A model generated the notes under the pieces. The model did no database searches. It saw nothing but the letters and a program-made list of their open reading frames with translations, and had not been told where the DNA came from. This document shows, one piece after another, positions 5,367 to 14,203 of a DNA stretch of 26,727 bases (its first letter is position 1; each line of letters opens with the position of its first letter). Position numbers and translations under genes: made by a program. Source of the DNA: a virus; the IMG/VR virus record IMGVR_UViG_3300032182_000273, positions 1 through 26,727 of that record; one strand, 5' to 3'.

Positions 5367-6616
5367 CAGACAGTAACAGAAACGGCGGGGAGACCTTTGA
5401 CGAAGATAGTGTTGACGAGATTCTGGAGTCGCTTGATCGTAGGAGCACCGTAGTTCTTGAACACGGGCACGATCACCTTACCAGACGGTTTACGGTAGAG
5501 GTGGAACTCACCGGGTTTAATTGTACCACATGCCAGGGCGTCTGCGTCATCCTTGTGGAGACGGATCACACGTCCTACAGTCTGTGCCATCTGGATCACG
5601 TCCAGTTGACGGAGGAAGACAGTGTGAGTAAGACCGTGGACGTTGATACCCTCAGACAGAATGCTGTAGTGGAAGATCACAAACTTACGGTTAGGATCTT
5701 TACCCCAAGCATTGAAAGTCTCGAAGAACTCTTCACGGTTGACTTTGGTCTTGTTCACATAAGCACCATACTTGCTGGTAATATGGAGCACATCGTAACC
5801 TTTCTCGGTAAAGAACTCCATGATCTTAGTCTTAGTCAGCAAGGAGAACATAATCTTGCTAGTAGGAGCAGCGATCAGGATCTTGTTACCATCAGCATCA
5901 ACATCGTTGATCAGGTTGGTGAGTGTGTCGTAGTCAGACTCGTAAGAGAAAGAACCCTTGACACGCTCGATGTCGATCTCGTAGGAGTGAACCTCGGGAG
6001 GGAGAATGTAACCACCAGAAACCAGATCAGGAGCAGCAACGTTACAGATAACGGGACCGAACACCATACGATTGTTCATGCCACGACCGTGAGGAGAGTG
6101 AGTGTGCTTAGGAGTGGCAGTGAAGAAATAGTAGGACTTAGCATCAACTTCAAGCACAGACTCAAAGAAGTTACGTTGGACAGCATTGTGTGCCTCATCG
6201 TAATAGATAGCGTCGATGCTGATGCCAGACTCAACAATACGACGGAGAGAGTTGTAGGTGGTGAAGATCAGTTGGTGAGTGTTAGCAGCAGTACACACAG
6301 CATCGTGACACTTGATAGCATCAACTTTGGTGCTGCTGTTGAAAGAAGTCTCACCACTGTGAACGTGCATCACAGCAGCATCTACAGTGCCGTTGAGAGC
6401 AGACCAGAACTCATCACACAGTTGGTTTGCCAGAAGGATACGTGGAGCAACCACAACGATGGTCTGAGGGGTCTCAGCAGCAATCAGACGACGCTCAACG
6501 TCCTTGATCATCACCAGAGTCTTGCCACCACCGGTAGGTACGATAACCTGACCGTGGGAGCAGGTGGCGAGAGCGTCAAGTGCTGCCTGTTGATGGGGGC
6601 GAAGGGTGATGGTCAA
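5366..6616 (-). CDS. SF2 DEAH-box DNA helicase (UvsW/restriction-subunit-like)
   Basis: The 416-residue protein has the full SF2 set: LRPHQQAALD (5-14), PTGGGKT (27-33, Walker A), APRILLANQL (57-66), DEAH (140-143), TATP (166-169), SEGINV (321-326) and QTVGRVIR (345-352). This fits an ATP-driven DNA translocase of the UvsW / type III restriction R-subunit group. It is shorter than T4 UvsW (about 500 aa) and lacks room for an N-terminal DNA-binding domain. The start is TTG: the frame has no ATG or GTG between an upstream stop and the TTG, and the first internal ATG (Met36) lies beyond Walker A. The ribosome site at 6622..6627 agrees. Likely roles are branch migration, replication-fork rescue or partnership with the downstream nuclease. 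GC content is visibly higher than in its neighbours. Confidence 0.9.
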   Translation of the reverse strand: MTITLRPHQQAALDALATCSHGQVIVPTGGGKTLVMIKDVERRLIAAETPQTIVVVAPRILLANQLCDEFWSALNGTVDAAVMHVHSGETSFNSSTKVDAIKCHDAVCTAANTHQLIFTTYNSLRRIVESGISIDAIYYDEAHNAVQRNFFESVLEVDAKSYYFFTATPKHTHSPHGRGMNNRMVFGPVICNVAAPDLVSGGYILPPEVHSYEIDIERVKGSFSYESDYDTLTNLINDVDADGNKILIAAPTSKIMFSLLTKTKIMEFFTEKGYDVLHITSKYGAYVNKTKVNREEFFETFNAWGKDPNRKFVIFHYSILSEGINVHGLTHTVFLRQLDVIQMAQTVGRVIRLHKDDADALACGTIKPGEFHLYRKPSGKVIVPVFKNYGAPTIKRLQNLVNTIFVKGLPAVSVTV

Positions 6617-6621
6617 GTGTG

Positions 6622-6627
6622 TCTCCT
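6622..6627 (-). promoter_or_regulatory. Ribosome binding site AGGAGA deciding a TTG start
   Basis: AGGAGA on the minus strand ends 5 nt before the TTG at 6616..6614. It is the only good ribosome site here and supports TTG as the helicase start. Confidence 0.7.
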
Positions 6628-6641
6628 GTGCTGATGAATAT

Positions 6642-6670
6642 AGTATACATCAGATCAGGGCACCAGTCTA
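6642..6670 (-). promoter_or_regulatory. Sigma70-like promoter before the helicase operon
   Basis: The minus strand has TAGACT (6670..6665, 4 of 6 with TTGACA), a 17-nt spacer, and TATACT (6647..6642, 5 of 6 with TATAAT). Transcription would start about 18 nt before the TTG codon. An inverted repeat, CTGATG at 6631-6636 with CATCAG at 6648-6653, flanks the -10 box and could be an operator or a small hairpin. No late box is present here, which fits early or middle expression by host polymerase. Confidence 0.45.
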
Positions 6671-6687
6671 GACCATGTGACAGTTTC

Positions 6688-7062
6688 CTAACCGGCTACT
6701 CTATGTGATAGTTTAGTGAGGTTATCATTCGACCAAGATAAACCACCGGAAGCAAATACCCATGCTTGAACAAAGTAATCCGGGTCATCTGTCATATTCA
6801 ATGGTAGATTATCTCTAGCAAACTCTCTTGCTTGTTCTTCTGTGTTAAATGTAAGAAATGTCCACTCATTTGCTAAAAATGTAGGAAATACTTCTGTATT
6901 TTCTTCATCCATATTATTTTTGTATGCTGAATAGATTGTATTAATCTTTTCAGAATCAGTACAAGCATCAGGTCCGACAGTCCTTATCACCATAACACAA
7001 GAATCCATCGCTGTTGTGGTTGACTCGATGTATTGTAAAAATGTTTCTGTTTTAATATCCAT
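6688..7062 (-). CDS. Hypothetical protein after the fibre chaperone (124 aa)
   Basis: Not recognised. Of two adjacent ATGs I prefer 7062 (MDIKTETFLQYIESTTTAMD), because GAGGG lies 6 nt before it. The ATG at 7068, which overlaps the upstream stop as ATGA, has no spacing from that site; using it adds two residues. The product has a mixed helix-strand character, a Phe/Trp-rich middle (FPTFLANEWTFLTFNTEEQA) and a near-C-terminal 'YFVQAWVFASGGLSWSN'. AT-rich codon use matches the upstream gene, not the downstream helicase. Its place suggests a second tail-fibre assembly factor or a small virion protein. Confidence 0.68.
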   Translation of the reverse strand: MDIKTETFLQYIESTTTAMDSCVMVIRTVGPDACTDSEKINTIYSAYKNNMDEENTEVFPTFLANEWTFLTFNTEEQAREFARDNLPLNMTDDPDYFVQAWVFASGGLSWSNDNLTKLSHRVAG

Positions 7063-7064
7063 TA

Positions 7065-8012
7065 TCATCCCTCAGATTGTAAATTTAATGATTCTACGTC
7101 TAAACTTTCCATTAATTTATATCTATTCACCAATGCTACCATTCGTTGATAATCTGGTTTTCCACCAAATCCTTCAGGTATCTCACCATTAATAGCAGAT
7201 TTAACTATATTATTAATATCACTATTAATATCTTCTAGTTTTTGTTCATTAATATCATCCGATATAGATACAGACCAGTGATTATCACCCTCTAGATATG
7301 GTGTTTCGTGTTCTGGATCTAGAATGTTATAACCAATAGGAGATATTGGCCATCTAAAATCAGCATTATATACAAGATAATCTAGATCAGTATCAAACAT
7401 ATCCGGAGATTTGATGATATTTCTCATTGTATCTCTAAACAATAACCAATTATCTTTTTCACCCTCATATTCTTCTACATAATCAGGTAAAACTCGGAAA
7501 TCACATGCTCTAAGTTGTTTATCTCTTGTTGCCAACTTTTCGGTGTGCATTTTATCTAGATAAGGTCTCTTTTTAACAAGTTCTAGCATTTGATCTCTTA
7601 CCTGAACTTCCGAGACTACTTCTTGTGTCCATACTGCTGCTTTAATAGCCTCAAATAGAGTTTGTGCCTGCTCTAAAGATAGATCTTCATAAGTATATTT
7701 TATCCATGTACTTGTTTTTGTAGCAAAACTATACTTTAATTTTTCTTTTTCTAGTCGATAAGATCCATCTTTTCTGATGTAGAAAAGAACGATACGATCA
7801 TTTCTATTTGAAAACTCATCAGGAAGATTTTCCAATAGGTTTGTATTTAACTGTTCCGACAGTTGACATGCTTTATACTTTAATTCATCAATATCAGGAT
7901 TGACAGTTCTAACTAAAATAAACTTTTGAACTGCATCATATTCTATGAGAGTAGGATTTTCCTCAGGTACAGGAATATCAGTAAAAACAAAATCGTCAGG
8001 ATTGAATGTCAT
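7065..8012 (-). CDS. Tail fibre assembly chaperone-like protein (315 aa)
   Basis: Residues around 170-205 read 'TRDKQLRACDFRVLPDYVEE' and shortly after 'NWLLFRDTMRNI'. This follows the pattern R...L..tDw..lpD.......W..yR..lR.i seen at the C-terminus of many phage tail-fibre assembly chaperones (the XkdW/gp38-like group). The protein lies directly downstream of the giant fibre gene, where such chaperones normally sit. It is unusually long: about 170 acidic, helical residues precede the signature and about 110 follow ('FRWPISPIGYNILDPEHETP', then an Asp/Asn/Ile-rich stretch). A CTAAATA box lies 11 nt before the ATG. The family call rests on pattern memory, so it is moderate; an uncharacterised virion protein is the alternative. 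Confidence 0.65.
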   Translation of the reverse strand: MTFNPDDFVFTDIPVPEENPTLIEYDAVQKFILVRTVNPDIDELKYKACQLSEQLNTNLLENLPDEFSNRNDRIVLFYIRKDGSYRLEKEKLKYSFATKTSTWIKYTYEDLSLEQAQTLFEAIKAAVWTQEVVSEVQVRDQMLELVKKRPYLDKMHTEKLATRDKQLRACDFRVLPDYVEEYEGEKDNWLLFRDTMRNIIKSPDMFDTDLDYLVYNADFRWPISPIGYNILDPEHETPYLEGDNHWSVSISDDINEQKLEDINSDINNIVKSAINGEIPEGFGGKPDYQRMVALVNRYKLMESLDVESLNLQSEG

Positions 8013-8023
8013 TGTTTTATTTT

Positions 8024-8030
8024 TATTTAG
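8024..8030 (-). promoter_or_regulatory. Late-promoter-like box CTAAATA before the chaperone-like gene
   Basis: The minus strand reads AACTAAATAAAAATAAAACA directly before the ATG at 8012. The box lies 1 nt past the giant fibre gene's TAA stop, so the two do not overlap. Only 11 nt separate the box from the start codon. With T4-like spacing the transcript would have a leader of about 6 nt. Confidence 0.5.
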
Positions 8031-8031
8031 T

Positions 8032-11000
8032 TTAGTATGCTTTAATCAACCATCTTGTCCAGATGTATGGAGTAATCAAACCAACCTTTTCTTGTGGTGA
8101 GAAAGATGGCGTGGGAATAATTTGCTTATTTTGATCTAAAGTAAATCTACCAGGAAGAACTTCTATTCCTAGATCTCCACTGTTAAATTGTGCTTCAATA
8201 ATAGGAGTGGATGGTACACCAGACTGTACTACTCCACCATCAGAAACATTACCATAACTAAATTTAGTGGGATCTCCCTGAACATTTTCTCTAGTTAAAT
8301 AATGACTATGACTTAATCGATTGACAGGTCTGAATTGATTAATACTAATTTGTCTTTCAGCAGCATCAATAGAAGCAACCCATTTGTGAAGATCTCCAGA
8401 AGAAACACCGCCAGGAGGAGCAGTATCTAGATCAATAAAACTGTTAATCTCATTATAAAAAGGGCTACCAACTTCCAATCCAGTCTGTCTATAGTTTACA
8501 TCAGACCAACTATTGGTAATATGCTCTCCATCACGACCATCACCTTGAACCAGAACAATACCACTACAGAATGATGGTTCCCAATCTTCTGTTGTATTTA
8601 CCCAAGACGAATCACCCGCAGATGTAGTTGTAATAGTATCATCAGCATCAAGTTCGATACCATCGAATACAGCATATCCCCAAAGGTTAATGAATGTATT
8701 ATATTCAGGTTGTTGTGGTAGAGCATCTGTATTATAATTTACTGTTTGAAGATCATTACTCCTTCCGCCATTTCCACCCCATGAAATTCTACCTTTAAAT
8801 CCCTGGTCAATAATACCAGTAACAAGTTCATGAACGTGAGTTGGAATTTCAAACAATCTCTGTTCTTTCAAAGAAATATCTCCTCTAGATTCTCCTGTTG
8901 TGATGAATTCAATAGTAGATTGAACATCAACGTATCCACTAGTTCTAATACTACCAATGTCAAAGAACTGAGAATCAATAGGTTCTTGTCCTGTAGGTGG
9001 TTGTTCTACCTGTGGAATATCCTGAGCTGATGGAGAAGCAATAGTATCAATGAACCACAATCCACCATGAGATCCAGGAACAAATGCTGATCTATTTGCT
9101 GTATTCTTTGCTGGTCCAAAATTAGGAGATAGAATAGCGGAAGACTGTCTGTTTCCATCAACAGGACCAGTACCAACTACTTTCTTATTTCTAAGATCAG
9201 GTAATCGGAATCTAGGTGGAGTTCCAACAAATTGCCCATATGTATATCCAAGAACATCAAATAGAGCAGGATATTCTAATGGATCTAAAGATTGACCATC
9301 ACAGTAAATAAATCCAGGGAATCTAGATACGATTGATCCATCGAGTTCACCAAATCCCGTAACTCCCGGATCTACACTATCTTTAAATACTGGCATCATT
9401 GTACCAATAGGTAATCCATCAAATTTAGTGGCATACTTAGTCTCTTCTATAACTGGTCCAGGAAGTAGATTTCTAAGAATAACATTCAAAGAACTATACC
9501 ACTGTCCAAGAATAGGTTCTTGTGGTGGAGTTTCGAGGAATACAGTAAATGTTCCTTCGCCATCACCAATAAAAACTGTACCTACTCTCTGGAATCCAGG
9601 GAATAATGGAGATAAAAGTCTTGCTCTAATTAAAGTTCCATTAATAACTTGTATAGCACTGCCAACACCAGCATAAGTAGTATAGTTTCCTGTAAAACTA
9701 CCACCAGGAGGAACAACTTCTAGTTCAATACCACTACCTTCATCTGTAAAGAGAGGAACACCACCGGGATTTGTAATACCAGCAAGTACCACAATAGCAG
9801 TGCTCTCTACTAACTGACTAGGAATTGCAGTTGAATCAACACCAAATGTAAAGTTGTCAGGAGTTGTGCCGAAGTTACCAGAGTTTGTAACACTCCAAGG
9901 AACAGGAAGATTAACACCAGCAGTAACTTGGAATACAACTTGTTCACCAGGAATAAGAGATGTAGTGTAATATAATCTAATAACATCAAACTCAGATACT
10001 ACGGCACTACTTACACCTAATTGAACACCATTGACTTCTAAAAATGCCTGTGCTCCAGTTGTAGGATCAGGAGCAATAGAAACAGTAATATCCTCACTAA
10101 TATCCTGAATTACTTGTAAATTACTAAAGACTTCAACAGCAGGATCCTGATTAATTAATGGAACGAATGCTAAAGTATCAGGTTCTAAGTCTGGCTCTGC
10201 TTGTGTTGTAACACTCCACGTAACTAGATTACTACTACCAACAACTACACCAGTGCTAACTGTACTTACAAAGTTTGGAGATGATGTTAATCTTAGTTGT
10301 AATCTTTGTCCGTTTTCGATAGTAGCTGGAGAAGGATCACTAGGATCCGAAGTTCTCCATGCTCCAAAAATATATGTTCCAGGATTACCAGGATCTTCTA
10401 TTCCTACTCGTAGTTCAGCACCATTAGTAGCGGTAACGTCAACTACTTGGTTAATACCACCAATAGTTACTTGATTAGATTCAACCAAAGTATTGATTGG
10501 TTGTAAAAATAGATCTTGGAAACTAAAAGAAGAAGGACTTGTATCTGGAGGATCTCCAGTTGTTACAACCCATACAACTTCAGAACCATCACCAGGAGTT
10601 ACAGTTACAGAATATCCAATGTTATACAAGAATCCAGTATTAATTCTAAGTTGAATGTAATAATTATTTCTTACAGCAGCACCAATACCCCATGGAGTAG
10701 TTAGTAGTGTTGCTATGTCTGGTGCTGTTCTAATAGCAGCACTTTGACCATTTGTAATTACATCAAATGATACAGTTCCTGTAATACCTGTGATTTGAAC
10801 AATTTCAGATTCTACCTCGGTATCTGGATCTACAGGTCCAGCAGGAGTAAAACTAAAAGGATCAGGTATTGTATCTTGAGGAGGCCAGGCAACAATTACA
10901 AGACCATCTTCTCCAGGACCAAATCCATTTTCAGAATTTGTTAAAGGAGATGTAATATTGGTGAATACAGCAGGATCATAATACCATCCACCACCAGTAC

Positions 11001-13971
11001 CACCTGTAGCGTCAAGATCTTCAGACTCGGAAGGAGAAACAATAGATCCAATACGACCACCAAACTCATCAAACTTATCAGTGGTAGTAGTACCGCCAGT
11101 ACCCCATCCACCACCGGCACCTCCACCGCCACCACCTTTAGTGGGGTTGTCTTCTCCATCATCACCTACAGAAATAATAGTACCAATAGGTTCAAGTGCT
11201 CCACCACCTAAGTTTTGGTTTCCATTTTGTGATGGTTCTGGAATTGTGGTATCACCACCGGCACCACCGCCACCACCACCGCCTCCAGCAACTACAAGAG
11301 TTTGAAGAACAGCAGAACTGAAAATATCTCCAACTAGTTGGTTGACACCAGAAGCACCGCCACCTCCTCCTCCACCACCGGAGAATTCATTAACAGCACC
11401 AGACCCGCCATTACCACCTGTAGCAAAACCAACGCCACCAGCTCCTCCAGCAGCACCATTGGCAAAACTATCACCATCTTCTCCTGCTGTGCCAACAATA
11501 ATTTGTACTCTTCTATTATCAGGATCTTCCCAGAATGCAGCAGGGGAAGAAAGAGTTCCAGAGACCCAGTTTCCAGGAGCTCCTCTACCGCCAATACTGT
11601 TTGGTTGATCATCACCACCATCACCACCACCAGCACCATAGACATAGAAATCAACCTCATCTGCCCAGTTAGGTAAGAATAATGTAGTGTCTTGTCCTCC
11701 CGTTTTTATGTCATATGTATATTCATCTTTACGAGTAAGAACAGCAAATTTTTCTGTGACAAATGTAGCACCAAGACCTATTCTGTACGTCATCTCAACA
11801 ACAGTTCCTGGTGGTCCTGCTTCAATACCAACATAAGCAGTACCATTGTTAACAGTAACTGCAGTTTGATACACTACATCATTAGTGGATACTCCAGCAT
11901 TTGAAAATGGAGTAGCACTAACAAGACTCAACGTAGTAGCAGCATCTAATCCTTGAAGATTAATTGGAGAAACAACAAATTCACCAGCATTTTCAACAAC
12001 CTGAAATTCACTTTTAAATCTTTCTGGAACAATTCTAGGATCTCTAGTTGTTAGAGTTATTGTATCTGTAACATACGGAGGAACATTAAATACCGGACCA
12101 AGAGTAGGATTACCTAAAGGACCACCATTTGGAGGACCTTGGAATACGATAGAACTTGTTAAAGTTTGATCATAAGAAGTAGAAGATCTAAATCGTAAAT
12201 TCAATACATCGCCATTTTCTACAAATATAGATGTTGACCAACTACCAGTATCATTTTTTCTTATTTCAGCACCACCCTGATTAACAACAGCAGCAATTCT
12301 TACATCTTCTCCATCGACAGCACTAGTGTCGATAGGTAATGTTGGATTACCATCATCCCCAGCGAGAGGATCTTCTAAATCATTATATGCTCCATCTGGA
12401 TATTCTACACCAAGTCCACTAATAGGAACATCAACATAATATAACCTATCCACTTCGGCATTAGGTAGTGTAGTTGTTGTAGATACTCTTACTTTTCTGT
12501 ATTGATTAAGTATAAAAACAGCATCATTATTACCACCATTAATTCTAATCTGATCTAAATCTTGATATCCAGTTCCTCTTTCGACGATTTCTAAAATAGC
12601 AATGCCGAAAGCAGGATCAGCTTGGAGAGTTCTAATTGTGAGGCCAGTAGCAGATGGGGTGGTAAGATTGGTAGTGGTGTATATCGTGTTATTAGTATAT
12701 CCCGTTCCTTGTTGGTTGATATCAATTTCAACATCATCGGAGAATGTAAAAATAGGACTTAAAGTAATGGGATCAGGATATCTATCTACTTCTGTCCAGA
12801 TTTGTTGATCATCATTTCTAGTTCCTACTATTTGAGTTACTTCGAAGTTTCCATTGCCTTGATTAGCACCATATGTTCCAGCTGGATTATTGTCAAATCC
12901 ACCTGGCAAAGTTTTATTTGGAACGGCAAATATAGTTAAATCACCAGTAGTTTTTGTAGTATAATCTAAACCAATAAGAGTTCTTGCTGTAATAGAATCT
13001 CCTAAAGTTAAATCATTAATAGTTTGTACCCAGTTAACTCCATCGGTAGAGATTTCAATATCACCAGTAGATTCTGCTTCGACAATAGTATCATCATCGA
13101 TACCTGTGATAGGAAATGTTCTTGTCTTATAAGTACCAAAATCAAAATCTCTTTGGTCAATAAAATCAGTAAATACACCATCAAATAATGAAGTTACTTC
13201 CTGAAGTTGTGCTCTTGTAGTAATACTCCAAGTGTCTGATACAGCACCATTAGTGCCAGTCTCATTCCAATATTCATCAGAAATAGTAAGTGTTACGTTT
13301 GTATTAGTGGTATACCAATCTTCTGTAAGAATTCTAAGTCTTACTGTATTTCCTGCCTGTACTGTAAAATAAACATTTCCTGATGTATTTCCACTAGCCG
13401 ATGCTGGTTCAACTACCGTAACATTGTTTCCGGAAATATTAATAATTTCTCCTGTAATGTTAGGAGTATCAACATATCTTCCTACTGCTAATTGACCAAC
13501 ATTTCCGGAAGTAACAGTAAACGTTTTGCTACCGTTAGTTGTACTTGCTGTAATTGCTATAAATTGATCTTGTTCTCTAATATATGGACCATCGTTAATA
13601 CTAAATGCTGCTTCTGCTGAGTTTGGATATACTCCTTTAGGACCACTAGCAGATACAGCAATACGAATAGGAACTCTAAGTTCTATTCCAGAGACTTGAA
13701 TTGCTTGAGAATAATATGTTGTGTTCTTTTCAAATACACCAATAAATGAACCAGATGTGGGATTTGTTCTACCAAATTGATCAGTAAATGAAAAGAAATC
13801 TGGTTGTGCGTCAGGAAGTTTCGTACCTACAGTGACATCATCAGTTCCTTCCCCAATCTGAACCTGAAAAGTAATATTAGTATTCCAAGTATCTGGAGTT
13901 GGATACCTTAATTCAATAAAATCACCAGGATTAACAATAACCCCAGTAGAGCCTGCTGGAAGAAATGGCAT
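8032..13971 (-). CDS. Giant tail fibre/adhesin: Ig-like repeats, Gly-rich, collar domain
   Basis: At 1979 residues this is the largest protein in the window. Residues 1-760 and about 1035-1500 consist of repeated Ig-like units of roughly 90-110 residues, many ending in W-s-V/I-T-T (such as TWSITTRA, VWVVTTGDP, TWSVTTQAE). Between them, about 770-1034, is a glycine-rich domain with long Gly runs. At about 1520-1600 is a phage tail collar domain: PIGTMMPVFKD, then GFIYCDGQSLDPLEYPALFD, then FRLPDLRNKKVVG. The C-terminal part has two HxH motifs (THVHEL near 1711, SHSHYL near 1887), like the metal-binding sites in T4 gp12 and gp37 trimers, and ends PYIWTRWLIKAY. It is probably a distal, host-recognising fibre. 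A chaperone-like gene follows it. The ATG at 13971 lies 31 nt after a CTAAATA box. Confidence 0.88.
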   Translation of the reverse strand: MPFLPAGSTGVIVNPGDFIELRYPTPDTWNTNITFQVQIGEGTDDVTVGTKLPDAQPDFFSFTDQFGRTNPTSGSFIGVFEKNTTYYSQAIQVSGIELRVPIRIAVSASGPKGVYPNSAEAAFSINDGPYIREQDQFIAITASTTNGSKTFTVTSGNVGQLAVGRYVDTPNITGEIINISGNNVTVVEPASASGNTSGNVYFTVQAGNTVRLRILTEDWYTTNTNVTLTISDEYWNETGTNGAVSDTWSITTRAQLQEVTSLFDGVFTDFIDQRDFDFGTYKTRTFPITGIDDDTIVEAESTGDIEISTDGVNWVQTINDLTLGDSITARTLIGLDYTTKTTGDLTIFAVPNKTLPGGFDNNPAGTYGANQGNGNFEVTQIVGTRNDDQQIWTEVDRYPDPITLSPIFTFSDDVEIDINQQGTGYTNNTIYTTTNLTTPSATGLTIRTLQADPAFGIAILEIVERGTGYQDLDQIRINGGNNDAVFILNQYRKVRVSTTTTLPNAEVDRLYYVDVPISGLGVEYPDGAYNDLEDPLAGDDGNPTLPIDTSAVDGEDVRIAAVVNQGGAEIRKNDTGSWSTSIFVENGDVLNLRFRSSTSYDQTLTSSIVFQGPPNGGPLGNPTLGPVFNVPPYVTDTITLTTRDPRIVPERFKSEFQVVENAGEFVVSPINLQGLDAATTLSLVSATPFSNAGVSTNDVVYQTAVTVNNGTAYVGIEAGPPGTVVEMTYRIGLGATFVTEKFAVLTRKDEYTYDIKTGGQDTTLFLPNWADEVDFYVYGAGGGDGGDDQPNSIGGRGAPGNWVSGTLSSPAAFWEDPDNRRVQIIVGTAGEDGDSFANGAAGGAGGVGFATGGNGGSGAVNEFSGGGGGGGGASGVNQLVGDIFSSAVLQTLVVAGGGGGGGGAGGDTTIPEPSQNGNQNLGGGALEPIGTIISVGDDGEDNPTKGGGGGGAGGGWGTGGTTTTDKFDEFGGRIGSIVSPSESEDLDATGGTGGGWYYDPAVFTNITSPLTNSENGFGPGEDGLVIVAWPPQDTIPDPFSFTPAGPVDPDTEVESEIVQITGITGTVSFDVITNGQSAAIRTAPDIATLLTTPWGIGAAVRNNYYIQLRINTGFLYNIGYSVTVTPGDGSEVVWVVTTGDPPDTSPSSFSFQDLFLQPINTLVESNQVTIGGINQVVDVTATNGAELRVGIEDPGNPGTYIFGAWRTSDPSDPSPATIENGQRLQLRLTSSPNFVSTVSTGVVVGSSNLVTWSVTTQAEPDLEPDTLAFVPLINQDPAVEVFSNLQVIQDISEDITVSIAPDPTTGAQAFLEVNGVQLGVSSAVVSEFDVIRLYYTTSLIPGEQVVFQVTAGVNLPVPWSVTNSGNFGTTPDNFTFGVDSTAIPSQLVESTAIVVLAGITNPGGVPLFTDEGSGIELEVVPPGGSFTGNYTTYAGVGSAIQVINGTLIRARLLSPLFPGFQRVGTVFIGDGEGTFTVFLETPPQEPILGQWYSSLNVILRNLLPGPVIEETKYATKFDGLPIGTMMPVFKDSVDPGVTGFGELDGSIVSRFPGFIYCDGQSLDPLEYPALFDVLGYTYGQFVGTPPRFRLPDLRNKKVVGTGPVDGNRQSSAILSPNFGPAKNTANRSAFVPGSHGGLWFIDTIASPSAQDIPQVEQPPTGQEPIDSQFFDIGSIRTSGYVDVQSTIEFITTGESRGDISLKEQRLFEIPTHVHELVTGIIDQGFKGRISWGGNGGRSNDLQTVNYNTDALPQQPEYNTFINLWGYAVFDGIELDADDTITTTSAGDSSWVNTTEDWEPSFCSGIVLVQGDGRDGEHITNSWSDVNYRQTGLEVGSPFYNEINSFIDLDTAPPGGVSSGDLHKWVASIDAAERQISINQFRPVNRLSHSHYLTRENVQGDPTKFSYGNVSDGGVVQSGVPSTPIIEAQFNSGDLGIEVLPGRFTLDQNKQIIPTPSFSPQEKVGLITPYIWTRWLIKAY

Positions 13972-14002
13972 GTTGCTACGAAAATTCCATTACTAGTCCT
14001 AC

Positions 14003-14009
14003 TATTTAG
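14003..14009 (-). promoter_or_regulatory. Late-promoter-like box CTAAATA before the giant fibre gene
   Basis: The minus strand reads GCCTAAATAGTAG. TAA within the box is the stop codon of the 65-aa gene upstream. The giant fibre ATG is 31 nt further on. The flanking TAAATAGTAG also occurs at 3206. Confidence 0.5.
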
Positions 14010-14203
14010 GCTTGATTCTGCTCGTCTAGTGCTTTAATATCTACCCACGGACCTCCATTTACTCTCACTTGAAGAGGAATAGATGCTTTTATTTCCGATT
14101 GCTCGTCGATATTGTTTAAACTAATTCTTCCGGATTTATAAAAATCCGATTTTTCTGGATGAATACCAGACTGGTTAATTTTATTCTTCTTAAATTCTTT
14201 CAT
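14006..14203 (-). CDS. Small protein resembling the fibre C-terminal module (65 aa)
   Basis: The basic N-terminus (MKEFKKNKINQSGIHPEK) leads to 'SEIKASIPLQVRVNGGPWVD', which resembles the end of the three Gly-rich fibre proteins (EIKTDDPDTQVSVNSGGYQN). It may be a free-standing copy of that module, for example a small capping or linker subunit, or a decayed duplicate. It overlaps the previous gene as ATGA and its stop lies inside a promoter box. There is no ribosome site, so translation probably depends on coupling. Confidence 0.6.
   Translation of the reverse strand: MKEFKKNKINQSGIHPEKSDFYKSGRISLNNIDEQSEIKASIPLQVRVNGGPWVDIKALDEQNQA

Noticed and set aside
5360-6634. A 424-codon open frame on the plus strand opposite the helicase
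   Set aside because: It is an antisense shadow of a gene with all SF2 motifs; the translation is low-complexity in character and has no ribosome site or domain.
11081-11608. Proline-rich plus-strand frames opposite the glycine-rich domain
   Set aside because: Reverse complements of glycine codon runs read as proline, so long Pro-rich frames are automatic artefacts.
11340-11660. Repeated CCACCACC tracts as a possible satellite or CRISPR-like array
   Set aside because: They are degenerate glycine codons (GGT, GGA, GGC) in phase with a coding frame, with no constant repeat and spacer.
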